NCBI GenBank assembly: GCA_032622095.1
Contig: CP136069.1
Coordinates: forward strand, 10,622,036 to 10,686,035
Direction of reading: 5' to 3'
Length of the DNA: 64,000 nt
Source: Siphonodentalium dalli
Lineage: Eukaryota > Mollusca > Scaphopoda > Gadilida > Siphonodentaliidae
Position numbers and translations under genes: made by a program. The notes below the pieces were generated by a model. That model did not search any database, was not told the DNA's origin, and was given only the letters and a program-made list of their open reading frames with translations. Below are positions 41,211-50,800 of the stretch, piece after piece. How positions within the stretch are numbered: the stretch's first letter is position 1; the number at the start of each line of letters is the position of its first letter.

Positions 41211-41530
41211 TACCCCACTGGACAAAACAAGTGTCCATTGGCACCGCGATGTATTTGCCGTTCGGCCGCGGTGTCAGCGTTTCTAACTGCGGTTGAGTAC
41301 CGCGGCAGAATGGCATGTACACCATGGTTAGATTTCTGCTTTGTATCATCTTTTTTCAGTTTAATGAACGTACACTGCGGCAAATATATCATGGCTGAAT
41401 GGCAAGTACACTGTAGTCTGTGGCCCAACTGTAGTTAGCCGGTGGAGCCGCAGTGTTGTTGCATTTCGGCCGTGCTGGCAATGCTAACCGCACCGTGGTT
41501 AAGTAGACACTTGTTTTGTCCAGCAGGGTA
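41211..41530 (+). mobile_element. Family D copy 7
   Basis: TA at 41211-41212 and 41529-41530; TACCCCACTGGACAAAACAA to TTTTGTCCAGCAGGGTA. Several CCGCGG units are lost in the middle. 41531-41788 to its right shows no feature. Confidence 0.85.
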
Positions 41531-41805
41531 CATCATACGGTCATACCGGTAGTTGATACACGGCGATAAGTTGGTGCTCGCCATAACACATTTATATGTG
41601 GCAGATACCTCACGGAACGTGCAGACTTTCCAGACTCAGTCCAGAGGACCTCATGTTCATGTACCAGTATGTTTGAATTATGCATGTACATGTACAAGAC
41701 TGATGGACCAAGAAACACTCTGCTTTCTCTCTCACCTTCCCTCCGCTTGTCTGCATTAAGATTAAATGAGTAATGCTACTACTACTAGTACCGTGCTATT
41801 AGTGA

Positions 41806-42304
41806 CAGGGAAGGATCCAGGGCTCTTTTGATACCTGTTACAGGTTTGGGCGCCCAAACTCTGGTGGCCTAAATGTCCCCAAATTGCAAGTGGATAGTTT
41901 TATTAAAGCTGAATTTTCTATATTCTGAAGGAAATCTTCTATTATAATTCAACAACATGCAATGCAAATCATCAATATACAGTTGTCCAGTGAGAAATAT
42001 TTTAACCCTTTCATGACTGGGACTTCTTGAAATTTAGCAAAAATCCGGTGCCAATGCATTCTCTTATATAAATGAGAGTCTCCCATCTAAGGAGCCTCAC
42101 ATATATAAGATAATACATTGGCCTTTATCTTGACCTTGTAAGCCAGTGCATTTTCTTATGCGGGATCTTTAATGCTGCACCTAAGGGAGGGGGACTACCC
42201 CCCCGTACCTACCCCCATCTCGGGCCTACGGCCCTCGGGATATGCCTTCGACATATCATGGTCCCAAAACAGGTGTCCCCAAAAAATCCCTGGATCCATC
42301 CCTG
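41806..42304. mobile_element. hAT-like non-autonomous element (499 bp)
   Basis: Ends CAGGGAAGGATCCAGGG and the inverse of CAGGGATGGATCCAGGG; 8-bp direct flanks ATTAGTGA at 41798-41805 and 42305-42312. CAGGG ends with an 8-bp target duplication identify the hAT superfamily. It holds a truncated family C MITE, and near its right end two small hairpins (GGGCCTACGGCCC; GATATGCCTTCGACATATC). No transposase. Confidence 0.85.
42002..42181 (+). mobile_element. Family C copy 7, right end missing, inside the hAT-like element
   Basis: TTAA at 42002-42005 then CCCTTTCATGACTGGGAC; continues to TTTAATGCTGCACC and stops. Confidence 0.7.
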
Positions 42305-42329
42305 ATTAGTGAGTACTACTACTAGTACT

Positions 42330-42500
42330 TATATTATAAATATAATATAATTCAGTTATTATTCAGTTACTTCCTTCTTTACACACTCCTATTTTTGTAT
42401 TCTCTCCAAATGTACACATGACCAAACTGTTTACAATGACAAGTACATGTAGGTCACAAACGGGTCCTGAATAAATAGATAGATAGATAGATAGATAGAA
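42330..42500 (+). mobile_element. Probable LINE 3' tail (inside the tandem duplicate)
   Basis: A ~140-nt stretch ends CCTGAATAAATAGATAGATA in a TAGA microsatellite, the form of some non-LTR 3' tails (AATAAA followed by a short repeat). Duplicated at about 42600-42765. No coding part, so the call is tentative. Confidence 0.4.
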
Positions 42501-42835
42501 TAGTTGAATCCGTGATGTGCTCTTCGGTGCTCACTCGGTCACCGACAGCGACACTGACAGTACCGTGCTATTAGTGAGTACCGTACTACTACTAGTACTT
42601 ATATTATAAATATAATATAATTCACTTATTATTCAGTTACTTCCTTCTTTACACACTCCTATTTTTGTATTCTCTCCAAATGTACACATGACCAAACTGT
42701 TTACAATGACAAGTACATGTAGGTCACAAGCGGGTCCTGAATAAATAGATAGATAGATAGATAGAATAGTTGAATCTTGAATCCGTGATGTGCTCTTCGG
42801 TGCTCACTCGGTCACCGACAGCGACACTGACAGCG

Positions 42836-43402
42836 AGCCGACACTACTTTTCTTCATTTAAAATTTTAATATATACCTTTATCCGGCGTCGCTGACATAA
42901 TCTTAGAAAGCTTCCTTGTATCTCAAGTATAAGGATCCATCGCGCGCACTAATAGACGACATAAAACTGGGTCAAATCCAGGCATCTGGGCACAAATCGT
43001 GAAGACTTCCTAACCTATTTTCGATTCGAAGTTGAACTTTGAAGTAGTTTGAGGTGGACTCGATTAGGTCTTCCGGTACCGGGAGGTTGGAACAAGTTTT
43101 CACGTCCGGAATTGTAACCGGAACAATATTAGTTCTTAAGATTGTGAATTGTGCCCATCACTTAGTTGACTTTCTTGTTTGATTTGGTTCCATCCAACTA
43201 CGCAATCATAAATCATAAATATTTACTGCTGTAGTGAAATGGGAGACTATGAATTTTACGACCATAGGCATTAGGCAGCTTTATCGGACTTTTTAGCATC
43301 GGCTACTGTGTACCTTTCAAAACTCAAACTCAAGTGATTTTACATCAAATATCACATTTGTGGATGTAAGTTGTCAATCTCCAACGGAATCGTTATCGTG
43401 TG
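42836..43402. promoter_or_regulatory. MITE-free stretch upstream of a candidate exon (possible promoter or 5' UTR)
   Basis: Less AT-rich, with CGCGCG near 42942 and GGTACCGGGAGG near 43075, and without any of the window's transposon families. An in-frame TAA at 43367-43369 closes the frame of the exon that follows. No core promoter element is certain. Confidence 0.25.
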
Positions 43403-43454
43403 ATGGCTAATAGTAATGAACATATCCTATATGAAAGGACGCCGGAAGAACCTG
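43403..43454 (+). CDS. Candidate first coding exon of an unidentified host gene
   Basis: ATG at 43403 has G at -3 and G at +4, a good start context, and is the first in-frame ATG after the TAA at 43367. The frame encodes MANSNEHILYERTPEEP plus one base and then meets CCTG|GTAAGT at 43454/43455, a near-ideal 5' splice site. The intron would begin 43455 and contains a family B MITE 26 nt downstream. I see no matching second exon with certainty; acceptor-like TTTTATAG and TTCTGCAG occur at 44276-44300. The peptide is too short to identify. It could be a chance combination: the evidence is the start context, the donor and the MITE-free upstream region. Confidence 0.3.
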
Positions 43455-43480
43455 GTAAGTTGCATCATACATATCGACTG

Positions 43481-43880
43481 TTAACCCTTTACCCAACAGA
43501 ACGGCCCTGTGCCAATGCATTCTCTTATATATGCGAGTCGACCATAGGTCGCCTCGCATATATAAGAGAGTGCATTGGCTTAACACATTAAAAATTATAA
43601 AATTGTTAAAGAATGTAAGAAAAAATGGTAAAAAGTGTTAAAAAAAGTTTTTTTTTAGGCCAATGCATTCTCTTATATATGCGAGGCGACCTATGGTCGA
43701 CTCGCATATATAAGAGAATGCATTGGCACAGGGCATAACTGTAACTATCACAATGTGGTCAAGGAGCCGGTTCCAATGATATCCATATTTGTATGGTTCT
43801 ATTGAGACAGACCGAAGATATTTTAGGCTGTTGAAGCTTTATTTGGCCGGTTTTGGCCGTTTTGTTGGGTAAAGGGTTAA
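43481..43880 (-). mobile_element. Family B copy 10
   Basis: TTAA at 43481-43484 and 43877-43880; reversed, both hairpins intact, ending GGCCGTTTTGTTGGGTAAAG. Confidence 0.9.
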
Positions 43881-44577
43881 TACATGTATACATATCTTTA
43901 CTTTCCTCCAAGTTTGCAACATACCGGGGTATAAGTTTATAAACATATACATAGCGCATGTATATAACGCAAAGACTACATTTTAAATCACAAGATTATA
44001 AAGTTATTACGCGCGCCGCGTGTATACTGTCCTAGAGATTCTAAATAGCTACGGTTCGCTGGGCGTTTTATTTATAGATAATGGGAAATTTTGGGAGGAT
44101 TAAAAGTCGAACTGCGAACCGGAGGCCGAGTCCGGTGAAAGGTGTAGTTGGGAATTTCAATTTCGTTTATTGTCCTTTACATTATAACGTCAATAATGTT
44201 GATGTTTGGTTTGTGACAAGCTATGTCAATTACAAATAAAATAAATGAAAAAGAGTAAGTCTTATATTTCAACTTTTATAGACATCTTTCGTTCTGCAGC
44301 CCACTTGGGGCTGTGGTCGGAGACGACCGAGTCGGCCGCCAGTTCGTTAATTATAGGTGCTGGTTGTTATTGTTATTTTAACGGAATTCTGAGTTGGTCA
44401 TTCACGAAACCAATATATTTTATATTCTATAATTACAATCATGGGTATATAATATATTATCTTGGGCGGGTCACCATTTCTGACATTGGTTTTCTTGTTA
44501 TACAATGATGTGTACAGTACGAGTACGAGCCCGTGCAGGTTGTGGTAAAAAGTCACATTGGACGAGAGAGATTTTTT
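43881..44577. other. MITE-free stretch, possible intron
   Basis: Contains splice-acceptor-like TTTTATAG and CGTTCTGCAG (about 44276-44300), followed by a GC-richer ~50 nt (CCCACTTGGGGCTGTGG). The 87-codon frame there has no recognised domain. Only loosely connected to the candidate exon at 43403. Confidence 0.25.
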
Positions 44578-44949
44578 TACCCTGTGCCAATGCATTCTCT
44601 TATATATGCGAGTCGACCATAGGTCGCCTCGCATATATAAGAGAATGCATTGGCCTAACAATTTTTGATCATTTTTTTTAAATAAATGTTTCTTACATTT
44701 TTTAGGACATAAAATAAAAAACATCCATTACCCTGCAGGGAGCCCCACACATATATAGAAGCATATAGAAGAGTGATGTCTGCTCATGTTTGTCTGGGGC
44801 TCTGTATGGGTGAAATTATAAAATTGTTAAAGAATACAAGAAAAAATTATTAAAATTGTAAAAAATTGTTAGGCCAATGCATTCTCTTATATATGCGAGG
44901 CAACCTATGGTCGACTCGCATATATAAGAGAATGCATTGGCACAGGGTA
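44578..44949. mobile_element. Family J copy 2
   Basis: 372 nt, the same length as copy 1 and nearly identical through the spacer (CCCTGCAGGGAGCCCC, TCTGCTCATGTTTG). TACCCTGTGCCAATGCATTC to GCATTGGCACAGGGTA. Confidence 0.75.
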
Positions 44950-45124
44950 AAACGATCCCGACTTACGACTGGATTTGATATGGCGGGTCACATATGGTTG
45001 AGGTTCTCCTGTAATATTTTTGAGTATGACACCGGGTATAATTGTTTTCCACTGATTAACGAAAAAAATTTGATTTTATTCTCACAAAAGAGACAGATAA
45101 CACCCCAGCTGATAAATGGGCTAT

Positions 45125-45310
45125 TGATAAGATAAGATAAGATAAGTTTATTGACAATCAAGTCACCTTCAGATGTAGAGTAATTTAGATAAACAGACAA
45201 ACAAACAAGCAAACAAATAGATAGACAGAACATATGAGAAAGTATTGATTGTTGTTGATTGGTGAAATAAAAGTGATACAACTTGCTTAATCTTCATGTC
45301 CATCATTCAT
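45125..45310 (-). mobile_element. Possible LINE 3' tail
   Basis: GATAAGATAAGATAAGATAA directly followed by GTTTATTGACAATCAAG: on the minus strand, a 3' UTR with AATAAAC and a TTATC-repeat tail. The body to the right (to about 45310) is short and non-coding. Confidence 0.4.
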
Positions 45311-45540
45311 CAGATATAGATTTAGGCATTAATGGTCCTGCGTGATACTACATGTATATATACTAATTTACATGAAAGAGGAAATTATATATGTGAAATT
45401 ATATATTGTGAAATAGAGTTATCGCTCATATCCGTGTACTAGTAAAATTACAATGGTTCACGTGGCTCTACTCTGGTAAAATATGGTAAAGTCAGATATA
45501 GACAATGATATACTTTGGTAAACGTCCTATAAAGTCCACG
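45311..45540. other. Unassigned AT-rich stretch
   Basis: Short echoes of CTCTGGTAAA and TTTGGTAAA. No feature supported. Confidence 0.4.
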
Positions 45541-46306
45541 TAAAAAAGACATACACCCAAGTAAAGGCATGATGTACTCCACTTACAATATACTCTGGTA
45601 AATCCTGCTGTATTAATATTACCATTATGTATACAAAACATTAACCAAAATGGGAGCCTATTTGCCAGCAATTTTGAGATTGGTTATATTTATTGGTTGC
45701 AGAGTTGTTTCCGTTTTGGACTTAAATATACAAAAACCCAACCCACCTAAAATATTGTCCCTGGTTTAAATACGTTTTGTAGGATCGGTCGTGTAAGTCT
45801 GAACTGCTACAAGGACAACAGACTTTATTATATAAATGGGACTAAGATTTATAATATCATTCCACTAGTATCACGTGTATATTAATGTATGGCATTACCT
45901 CACCTCTATCGTAATCAAAGGATATGTGTTATCAGCTGCCACATGACATTAATACTAGAGAATGTAGAAATCAGTTATTCACAAAATCCATCTCTGACTG
46001 AAACCAACCACTATAAAAAGCACCAAGGTTGTATAGCGCTATGTTTTGAAGTAACTGACGACATTTGAAGAAAGCTGTTTTTTAAAGAACGTTTTTTTTC
46101 CTCGAAGAAATCTATATTGACTTAATAACCGATGTTTTCAAAAATGAAAAAAATAATCATTCAAACAGGATCAAAGAGCATTTTACAAAGAGCGCTTTTC
46201 CAGAAGAAGTGATTTACTATATGTGTCCTGTTTCATCAGCATTTTACGAGAGTAAAATGGGGTACACCATGCCTTTACTTGCATTTAAAAGTGTATGTCT
46301 TTTTTA
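45541..46306. mobile_element. Element N, possible TIR element next to the satellite
   Basis: TAAAAAAGACATACACCCAA, then GTAAAGGCATGATGTACTCC at the left, pairs with TGGGGTACACCATGCCTTTA then GTGTATGTCTTTTTTA at the right (46258-46306); imperfect arms of about 45 nt. The interior (~660 nt) matches nothing else here. No target duplication established. Confidence 0.45.
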
Positions 46307-46685
46307 CATGGGTGTAATGGAATCACGGAACTAAATGGTTTCCCATAGGCGACAGTGTTAACGTTTCGGCCAAATTCGCTGAATTGAAGCCTGCAGGCCA
46401 TACCAGTGATGTTTACCCAGCTAGATTGACACCAGTTGATCACGAAAATGCAAGAAAAATCATAGGTCATGTGTTTGCTTTTTAAAATAAATCCCCAAGT
46501 GTACGACAGGGCTATCTCACAGCCAAATTTGATCTGGAAAAACCCAGATCTACAACAGCTAGTTAAATACATTTCCCGCTCACAAAAATCCGTTCCCCCA
46601 TTCATTCACCAGTTCAAATTATTTAGATATTATGTACAAATCAAATAAACGCGATGTCATCCTTTAATAACGTGTCGCATGTATC

Positions 46686-46717
46686 AGGTGAAGGTCATTC
46701 TTCGGTTACCTTCACCT
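46686..46717 (+). other. Perfect 10-bp hairpin in the satellite monomer (first copy shown)
   Basis: AGGTGAAGGT and ACCTTCACCT enclose a 12-nt loop, CATTCTTCGGTT. Present in every complete monomer at the same offset. Role unknown. Confidence 0.7.
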
Positions 46718-47413
46718 TTAGCATTCCACGGTGTACTCGCTCCCCGACTCCAGAACACATTTAGCTCCCTGATTCCTATATATATGTATATGTGTGAATA
46801 ACAGCGTTTCTTATAGTATTTTATCAAAATATAGACCTTACTGAAATCAAATATGGATTATATCGAGCAGTAGTGGTTTATTTTTCCAATATGAGGCATC
46901 CTGAAAATTAGTGTCAATCCTCAAAATAAAGCCAAAAAATTTAGCTTTTTTTTTCAATTTTACTAGCTAATGCATCTTGTATAACTGAAGTATGTCCTTA
47001 TATACCATAATATTACTAAATTGAAGAGGAAATGTTAATATACATTTTGAGAGGGATATATTGTCCAATTTTAAACCCTTTTCATGCAGAATTTGGCAAT
47101 TTATAATAAATATTTACCAAAATTAACAGAAAATAAAAATAAAAAATATTTTAATAGCAATGTAAAGCAACCATAAGTCAATTTAAATATCGAAACATTA
47201 TGATACAACATTAGACAAAGCCTCAGGAATGAATTTTACCAGATGGCAGGGCATACTGTCTGTTTAACAAAGCTGCCATGACAGTTTTGCACGACAGTAA
47301 CTCTAGTGGTGACGCCATCACCCCCCTCCCGACTTGGGGTGGAGCTACGGTCCAAGATAAGGCTACTGGGTGCCGGAAAAGCTTAATTGGGTCAAATGAC
47401 ACATTTTCCCAAT

Positions 47414-47456
47414 GGGTGGGGTGGGGGGGGGCTAACACTCGTCAAAATTGTGGGGA
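47414..47456 (+). other. G-quadruplex-type G tracts in the satellite monomer
   Basis: GGGTGGGGTGGGGGGGGG followed 26 nt later by GGGGAGGGGGG; enough closely spaced G tracts for an intramolecular quadruplex. Repeated in every monomer and the main site of length variation. Confidence 0.6.
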
Positions 47457-47672
47457 GGGGGGCTTTAGACCCCCTGACCCCCTAATGGTACCTGACATCC
47501 ATGCAAAATTACCAGATTTATCACTTTCTTTACTATCTACAGGCGAATCCATGCGTTTCTTCTTTAAATCTGTCCAAAATGTGGTCATTATCATTTGAAA
47601 ATAAGAAAATATGGAAATAACAACTTATCATGGCGAGACGTGAAATTTCGTAAAATTCAAATTTTTCTTATA

Positions 47673-47838
47673 GGAATCACGGAACTAAATGGTTTCCCAT
47701 AGGCGACAGTGTTAACGTTTCGGCCAAATTCGCTGAATTGAAGCCTGCAGGCCATACCAGTGATGTTTACCCAGCTAGATTGACACCAGTTGATCACGAA
47801 AATGCAAGAAAAATCATAGGTCATGTGTTTGCTTTTTA
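47673..47838 (+). other. Terminal-exon-like segment in the satellite monomer (second copy shown)
   Basis: TTTTTCTTATAG|G precedes an open plus-strand frame of about 54 codons starting NHGTKWFPIGDSV and ending ..GHVFAF with a TAA that overlaps AAATAAATCC, a polyadenylation-type signal. It could be a captured or ancestral 3' exon. In the first monomer the acceptor-like sequence is replaced by GGGTGTAAT. I do not recognise the peptide and the near-identity of monomers gives no test of selection. Confidence 0.2.
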
Positions 47839-50800
47839 AAATAAATCCCCAAGTGTACGACAGGGCTATCTCACAGCCAAATTTGATCTGGAAAAACCCA
47901 GATCTACAACAGCCAGTTAAATACATTTCCCGCTCACAAAAATCCGTTCCCCCATTCATTCACCAGTTCAAATTATTTAGATATTATGTACAAATCAAAT
48001 AAACGCGATGTCATCCTTTAATAACGTGTCGCATGTATCAGGTGAAGGTCATTCTTCGGTTACCTTCACCTTTAGCATTCCACGGTGTACTCGCTCCCCG
48101 ACTCCAGAACACATTTAGCTCCCTGATTCCTATATATATGTATATGTGTGAATAACAGCGTTTCTTATAGTATTTTATCAAAATATAGACCTTACTGAAA
48201 TCAAATATGGATTATATCGAGCAGTAGTGGTTTATTTTTCCAATATGAGGCATCCTGAAAATTAGTGTCAATCCTCAAAATAAAGCCAAAAAATTTAGCT
48301 TTTTTTTTCAATTTTACTAGCTAATGCATCTTGTATAACTGAAGTATGTCCTTATATACCATAATATTACTAAATTGAAGAGGAAATGTTAATATACATT
48401 TTGAGAGGGATATATTGTCCAATTTTAAACCCTTTTCATGCAGAATTTGGCAATTTATAATAAATATTTACCAAAATTAACAGAAAATAAAAATAAAAAA
48501 TATTTTAATAGCAATGTAAAGCAACCATAAGTCAATTTAAATATCGAAACATTATGATACAACATTAGACAAAGCCTCAGGAATGAATTTTACCAGATGG
48601 CAGGGCATACTGTCTGTTTAACAAAGCTGCCATGACAGTTTTGCACGACAGTAACTCTAGTGGTGACGCCATCACCCCCCTCCCGACTTGGGGTGGAGCT
48701 ACGGTCCAAGATAAGGCTACTGGGTGCCGGAAAAGCTTAATTGGGTCAAATGACACATTTTCCCAATGGGTGGGGTGGGGGGGGGCTAACACTCGTCAAA
48801 ATTGTGGGGAGGGGGGCTTTAGACCCCCTGACCCCCTAATGGTACCTGACATCCATGCAAAATTACCAGATTTATCACTTTCTTTACTATCTACAGGCGA
48901 ATCCATGCGTTTCTTCTTTAAATCTGTCCAAAATGTGGTCATTATCATTTGAAAATAAGAAAATATGGAAATAACAACTTATCATGGCGAGACGTGAAAT
49001 TTCGTAAAATTCAAATTTTTCTTATAGGAATCACGGAACTAAATGGTTTCCCATAGGCGACAGTGTTAACGTTTCGGCCAAATTCGCTGAATTGAAGCCT
49101 GCAGGCCATACCAGTGATGTTTACCCAGCTAGATTGACACCAGTTGATCACGAAAATGCAAGAAAAATCATAGGTCATGTGTTTGCTTTTTAAAATAAAT
49201 CCCCAAGTGTACGACAGGGCTATCTCACAGCCAAATTTGATCTGGAAAAACCCAGATCTACAACAGCCAGTTAAATACATTTCCCGCTCACAAAAATCCG
49301 TTCCCCCATTCATTCACCAGTTCAAATTATTTAGATATTATGTACAAATCAAATAAACGCGATGTCATCCTTTAATAACGTGTCGCATGTATCAGGTGAA
49401 GGTCATTCTTCGGTTACCTTCACCTTTAGCATTCCACGGTGTACTCGCTCCCCGACTCCAGAACACATTTAGCTCCCTGATTCCTATATATATGTATATG
49501 TGTGAATAACAGCGTTTCTTATAGTATTTTATCAAAATATAGACCTTACTGAAATCAAATATGGATTATATCGAGCAGTAGTGGTTTATTTTTCCAATAT
49601 GAGGCATCCTGAAAATTAGTGTCAATCCTCAAAATAAAGCCAAAAAATTTAGCTTTTTTTTTCAATTTTACTAGCTAATGCATCTTGTATAACTGAAGTA
49701 TGTCCTTATATACCATAATATTACTAAATTGAAGAGGAAATGTTAATATACATTTTGAGAGGGATATATTGTCCAATTTTAAACCCTTTTCATGCAGAAT
49801 TTGGCAATTTATAATAAATATTTACCAAAATTAACAGAAAATAAAAATAAAAAATATTTTAATAGCAATGTAAAGCAACCATAAGTCAATTTAAATATCG
49901 AAACATTATGATACAACATTAGACAAAGCCTCAGGAATGAATTTTACCAGATGGCAGGGCATACTGTCTGTTTAACAAAGCTGCCATGACAGTTTTGCAC
50001 GACAGTAACTCTAGTGGTGACGCCATCACCCCCCTCCCGACTTGGGGTGGAGCTACGGTCCAAGATAAGGCTACTGGGTGCCGGAAAAGCTTAATTGGGT
50101 CAAATGACACATTTTCCCAATGGGTGGGGTGGGGGGGGGCTAACACTCGTCAAAATTGTGGGGAGGGGGGCTTTAGACCCCCTGACCCCCTAATGGTACC
50201 TGACATCCATGCAAAATTACCAGATTTATCACTTTCTTTACTATCTACAGGCGAATCCATGCGTTTCTTCTTTAAATCTGTCCAAAATGTGGTCATTATC
50301 ATTTGAAAATAAGAAAATATGGAAATAACAACTTATCATGGCGAGACGTGAAATTTCGTAAAATTCAAATTTTTCTTATAGGAATCACGGAACTAAATGG
50401 TTTCCCATAGGCGACAGTGTTAACGTTTCGGCCAAATTCGCTGAATTGAAGCCTGCAGGCCATACCAGTGATGTTTACCCAGCTAGATTGACACCAGTTG
50501 ATCACGAAAATGCAAGAAAAATCATAGGTCATGTGTTTGCTTTTTAAAATAAATCCCCAAGTGTACGACAGGGCTATCTCACAGCCAAATTTGATCTGGA
50601 AAAACCCAGATCTACAACAGCTAGTTAAATACATTTCCCGCTCACAAAAATCCGTTCCCTCATTCATTCACCAGTTCAAATTATTTAGATATTATGTACA
50701 AATCAAATAAACGCGATGTCATCCTTTAATAACGTGTCGCATGTATCAGGTGAAGGTCATTCTTCGGTTACCTTCACCTTTAGCATTCCACGGTGTACTC

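Larger units (their letters stand above)
41789..42835 (+). repeat. 265-bp tandem duplication, first copy split by a hAT-like element
   Basis: Copy 1: 41789-41805 plus 42313-42560. Copy 2: 42561-42835. Both start TACCGTGCTATTAGTGAGTA (copy 1 broken after ATTAGTGA) and end near GACACTGACAG. TAGA microsatellite lengths differ (42476-42500 and 42744-42764). Confidence 0.85.
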
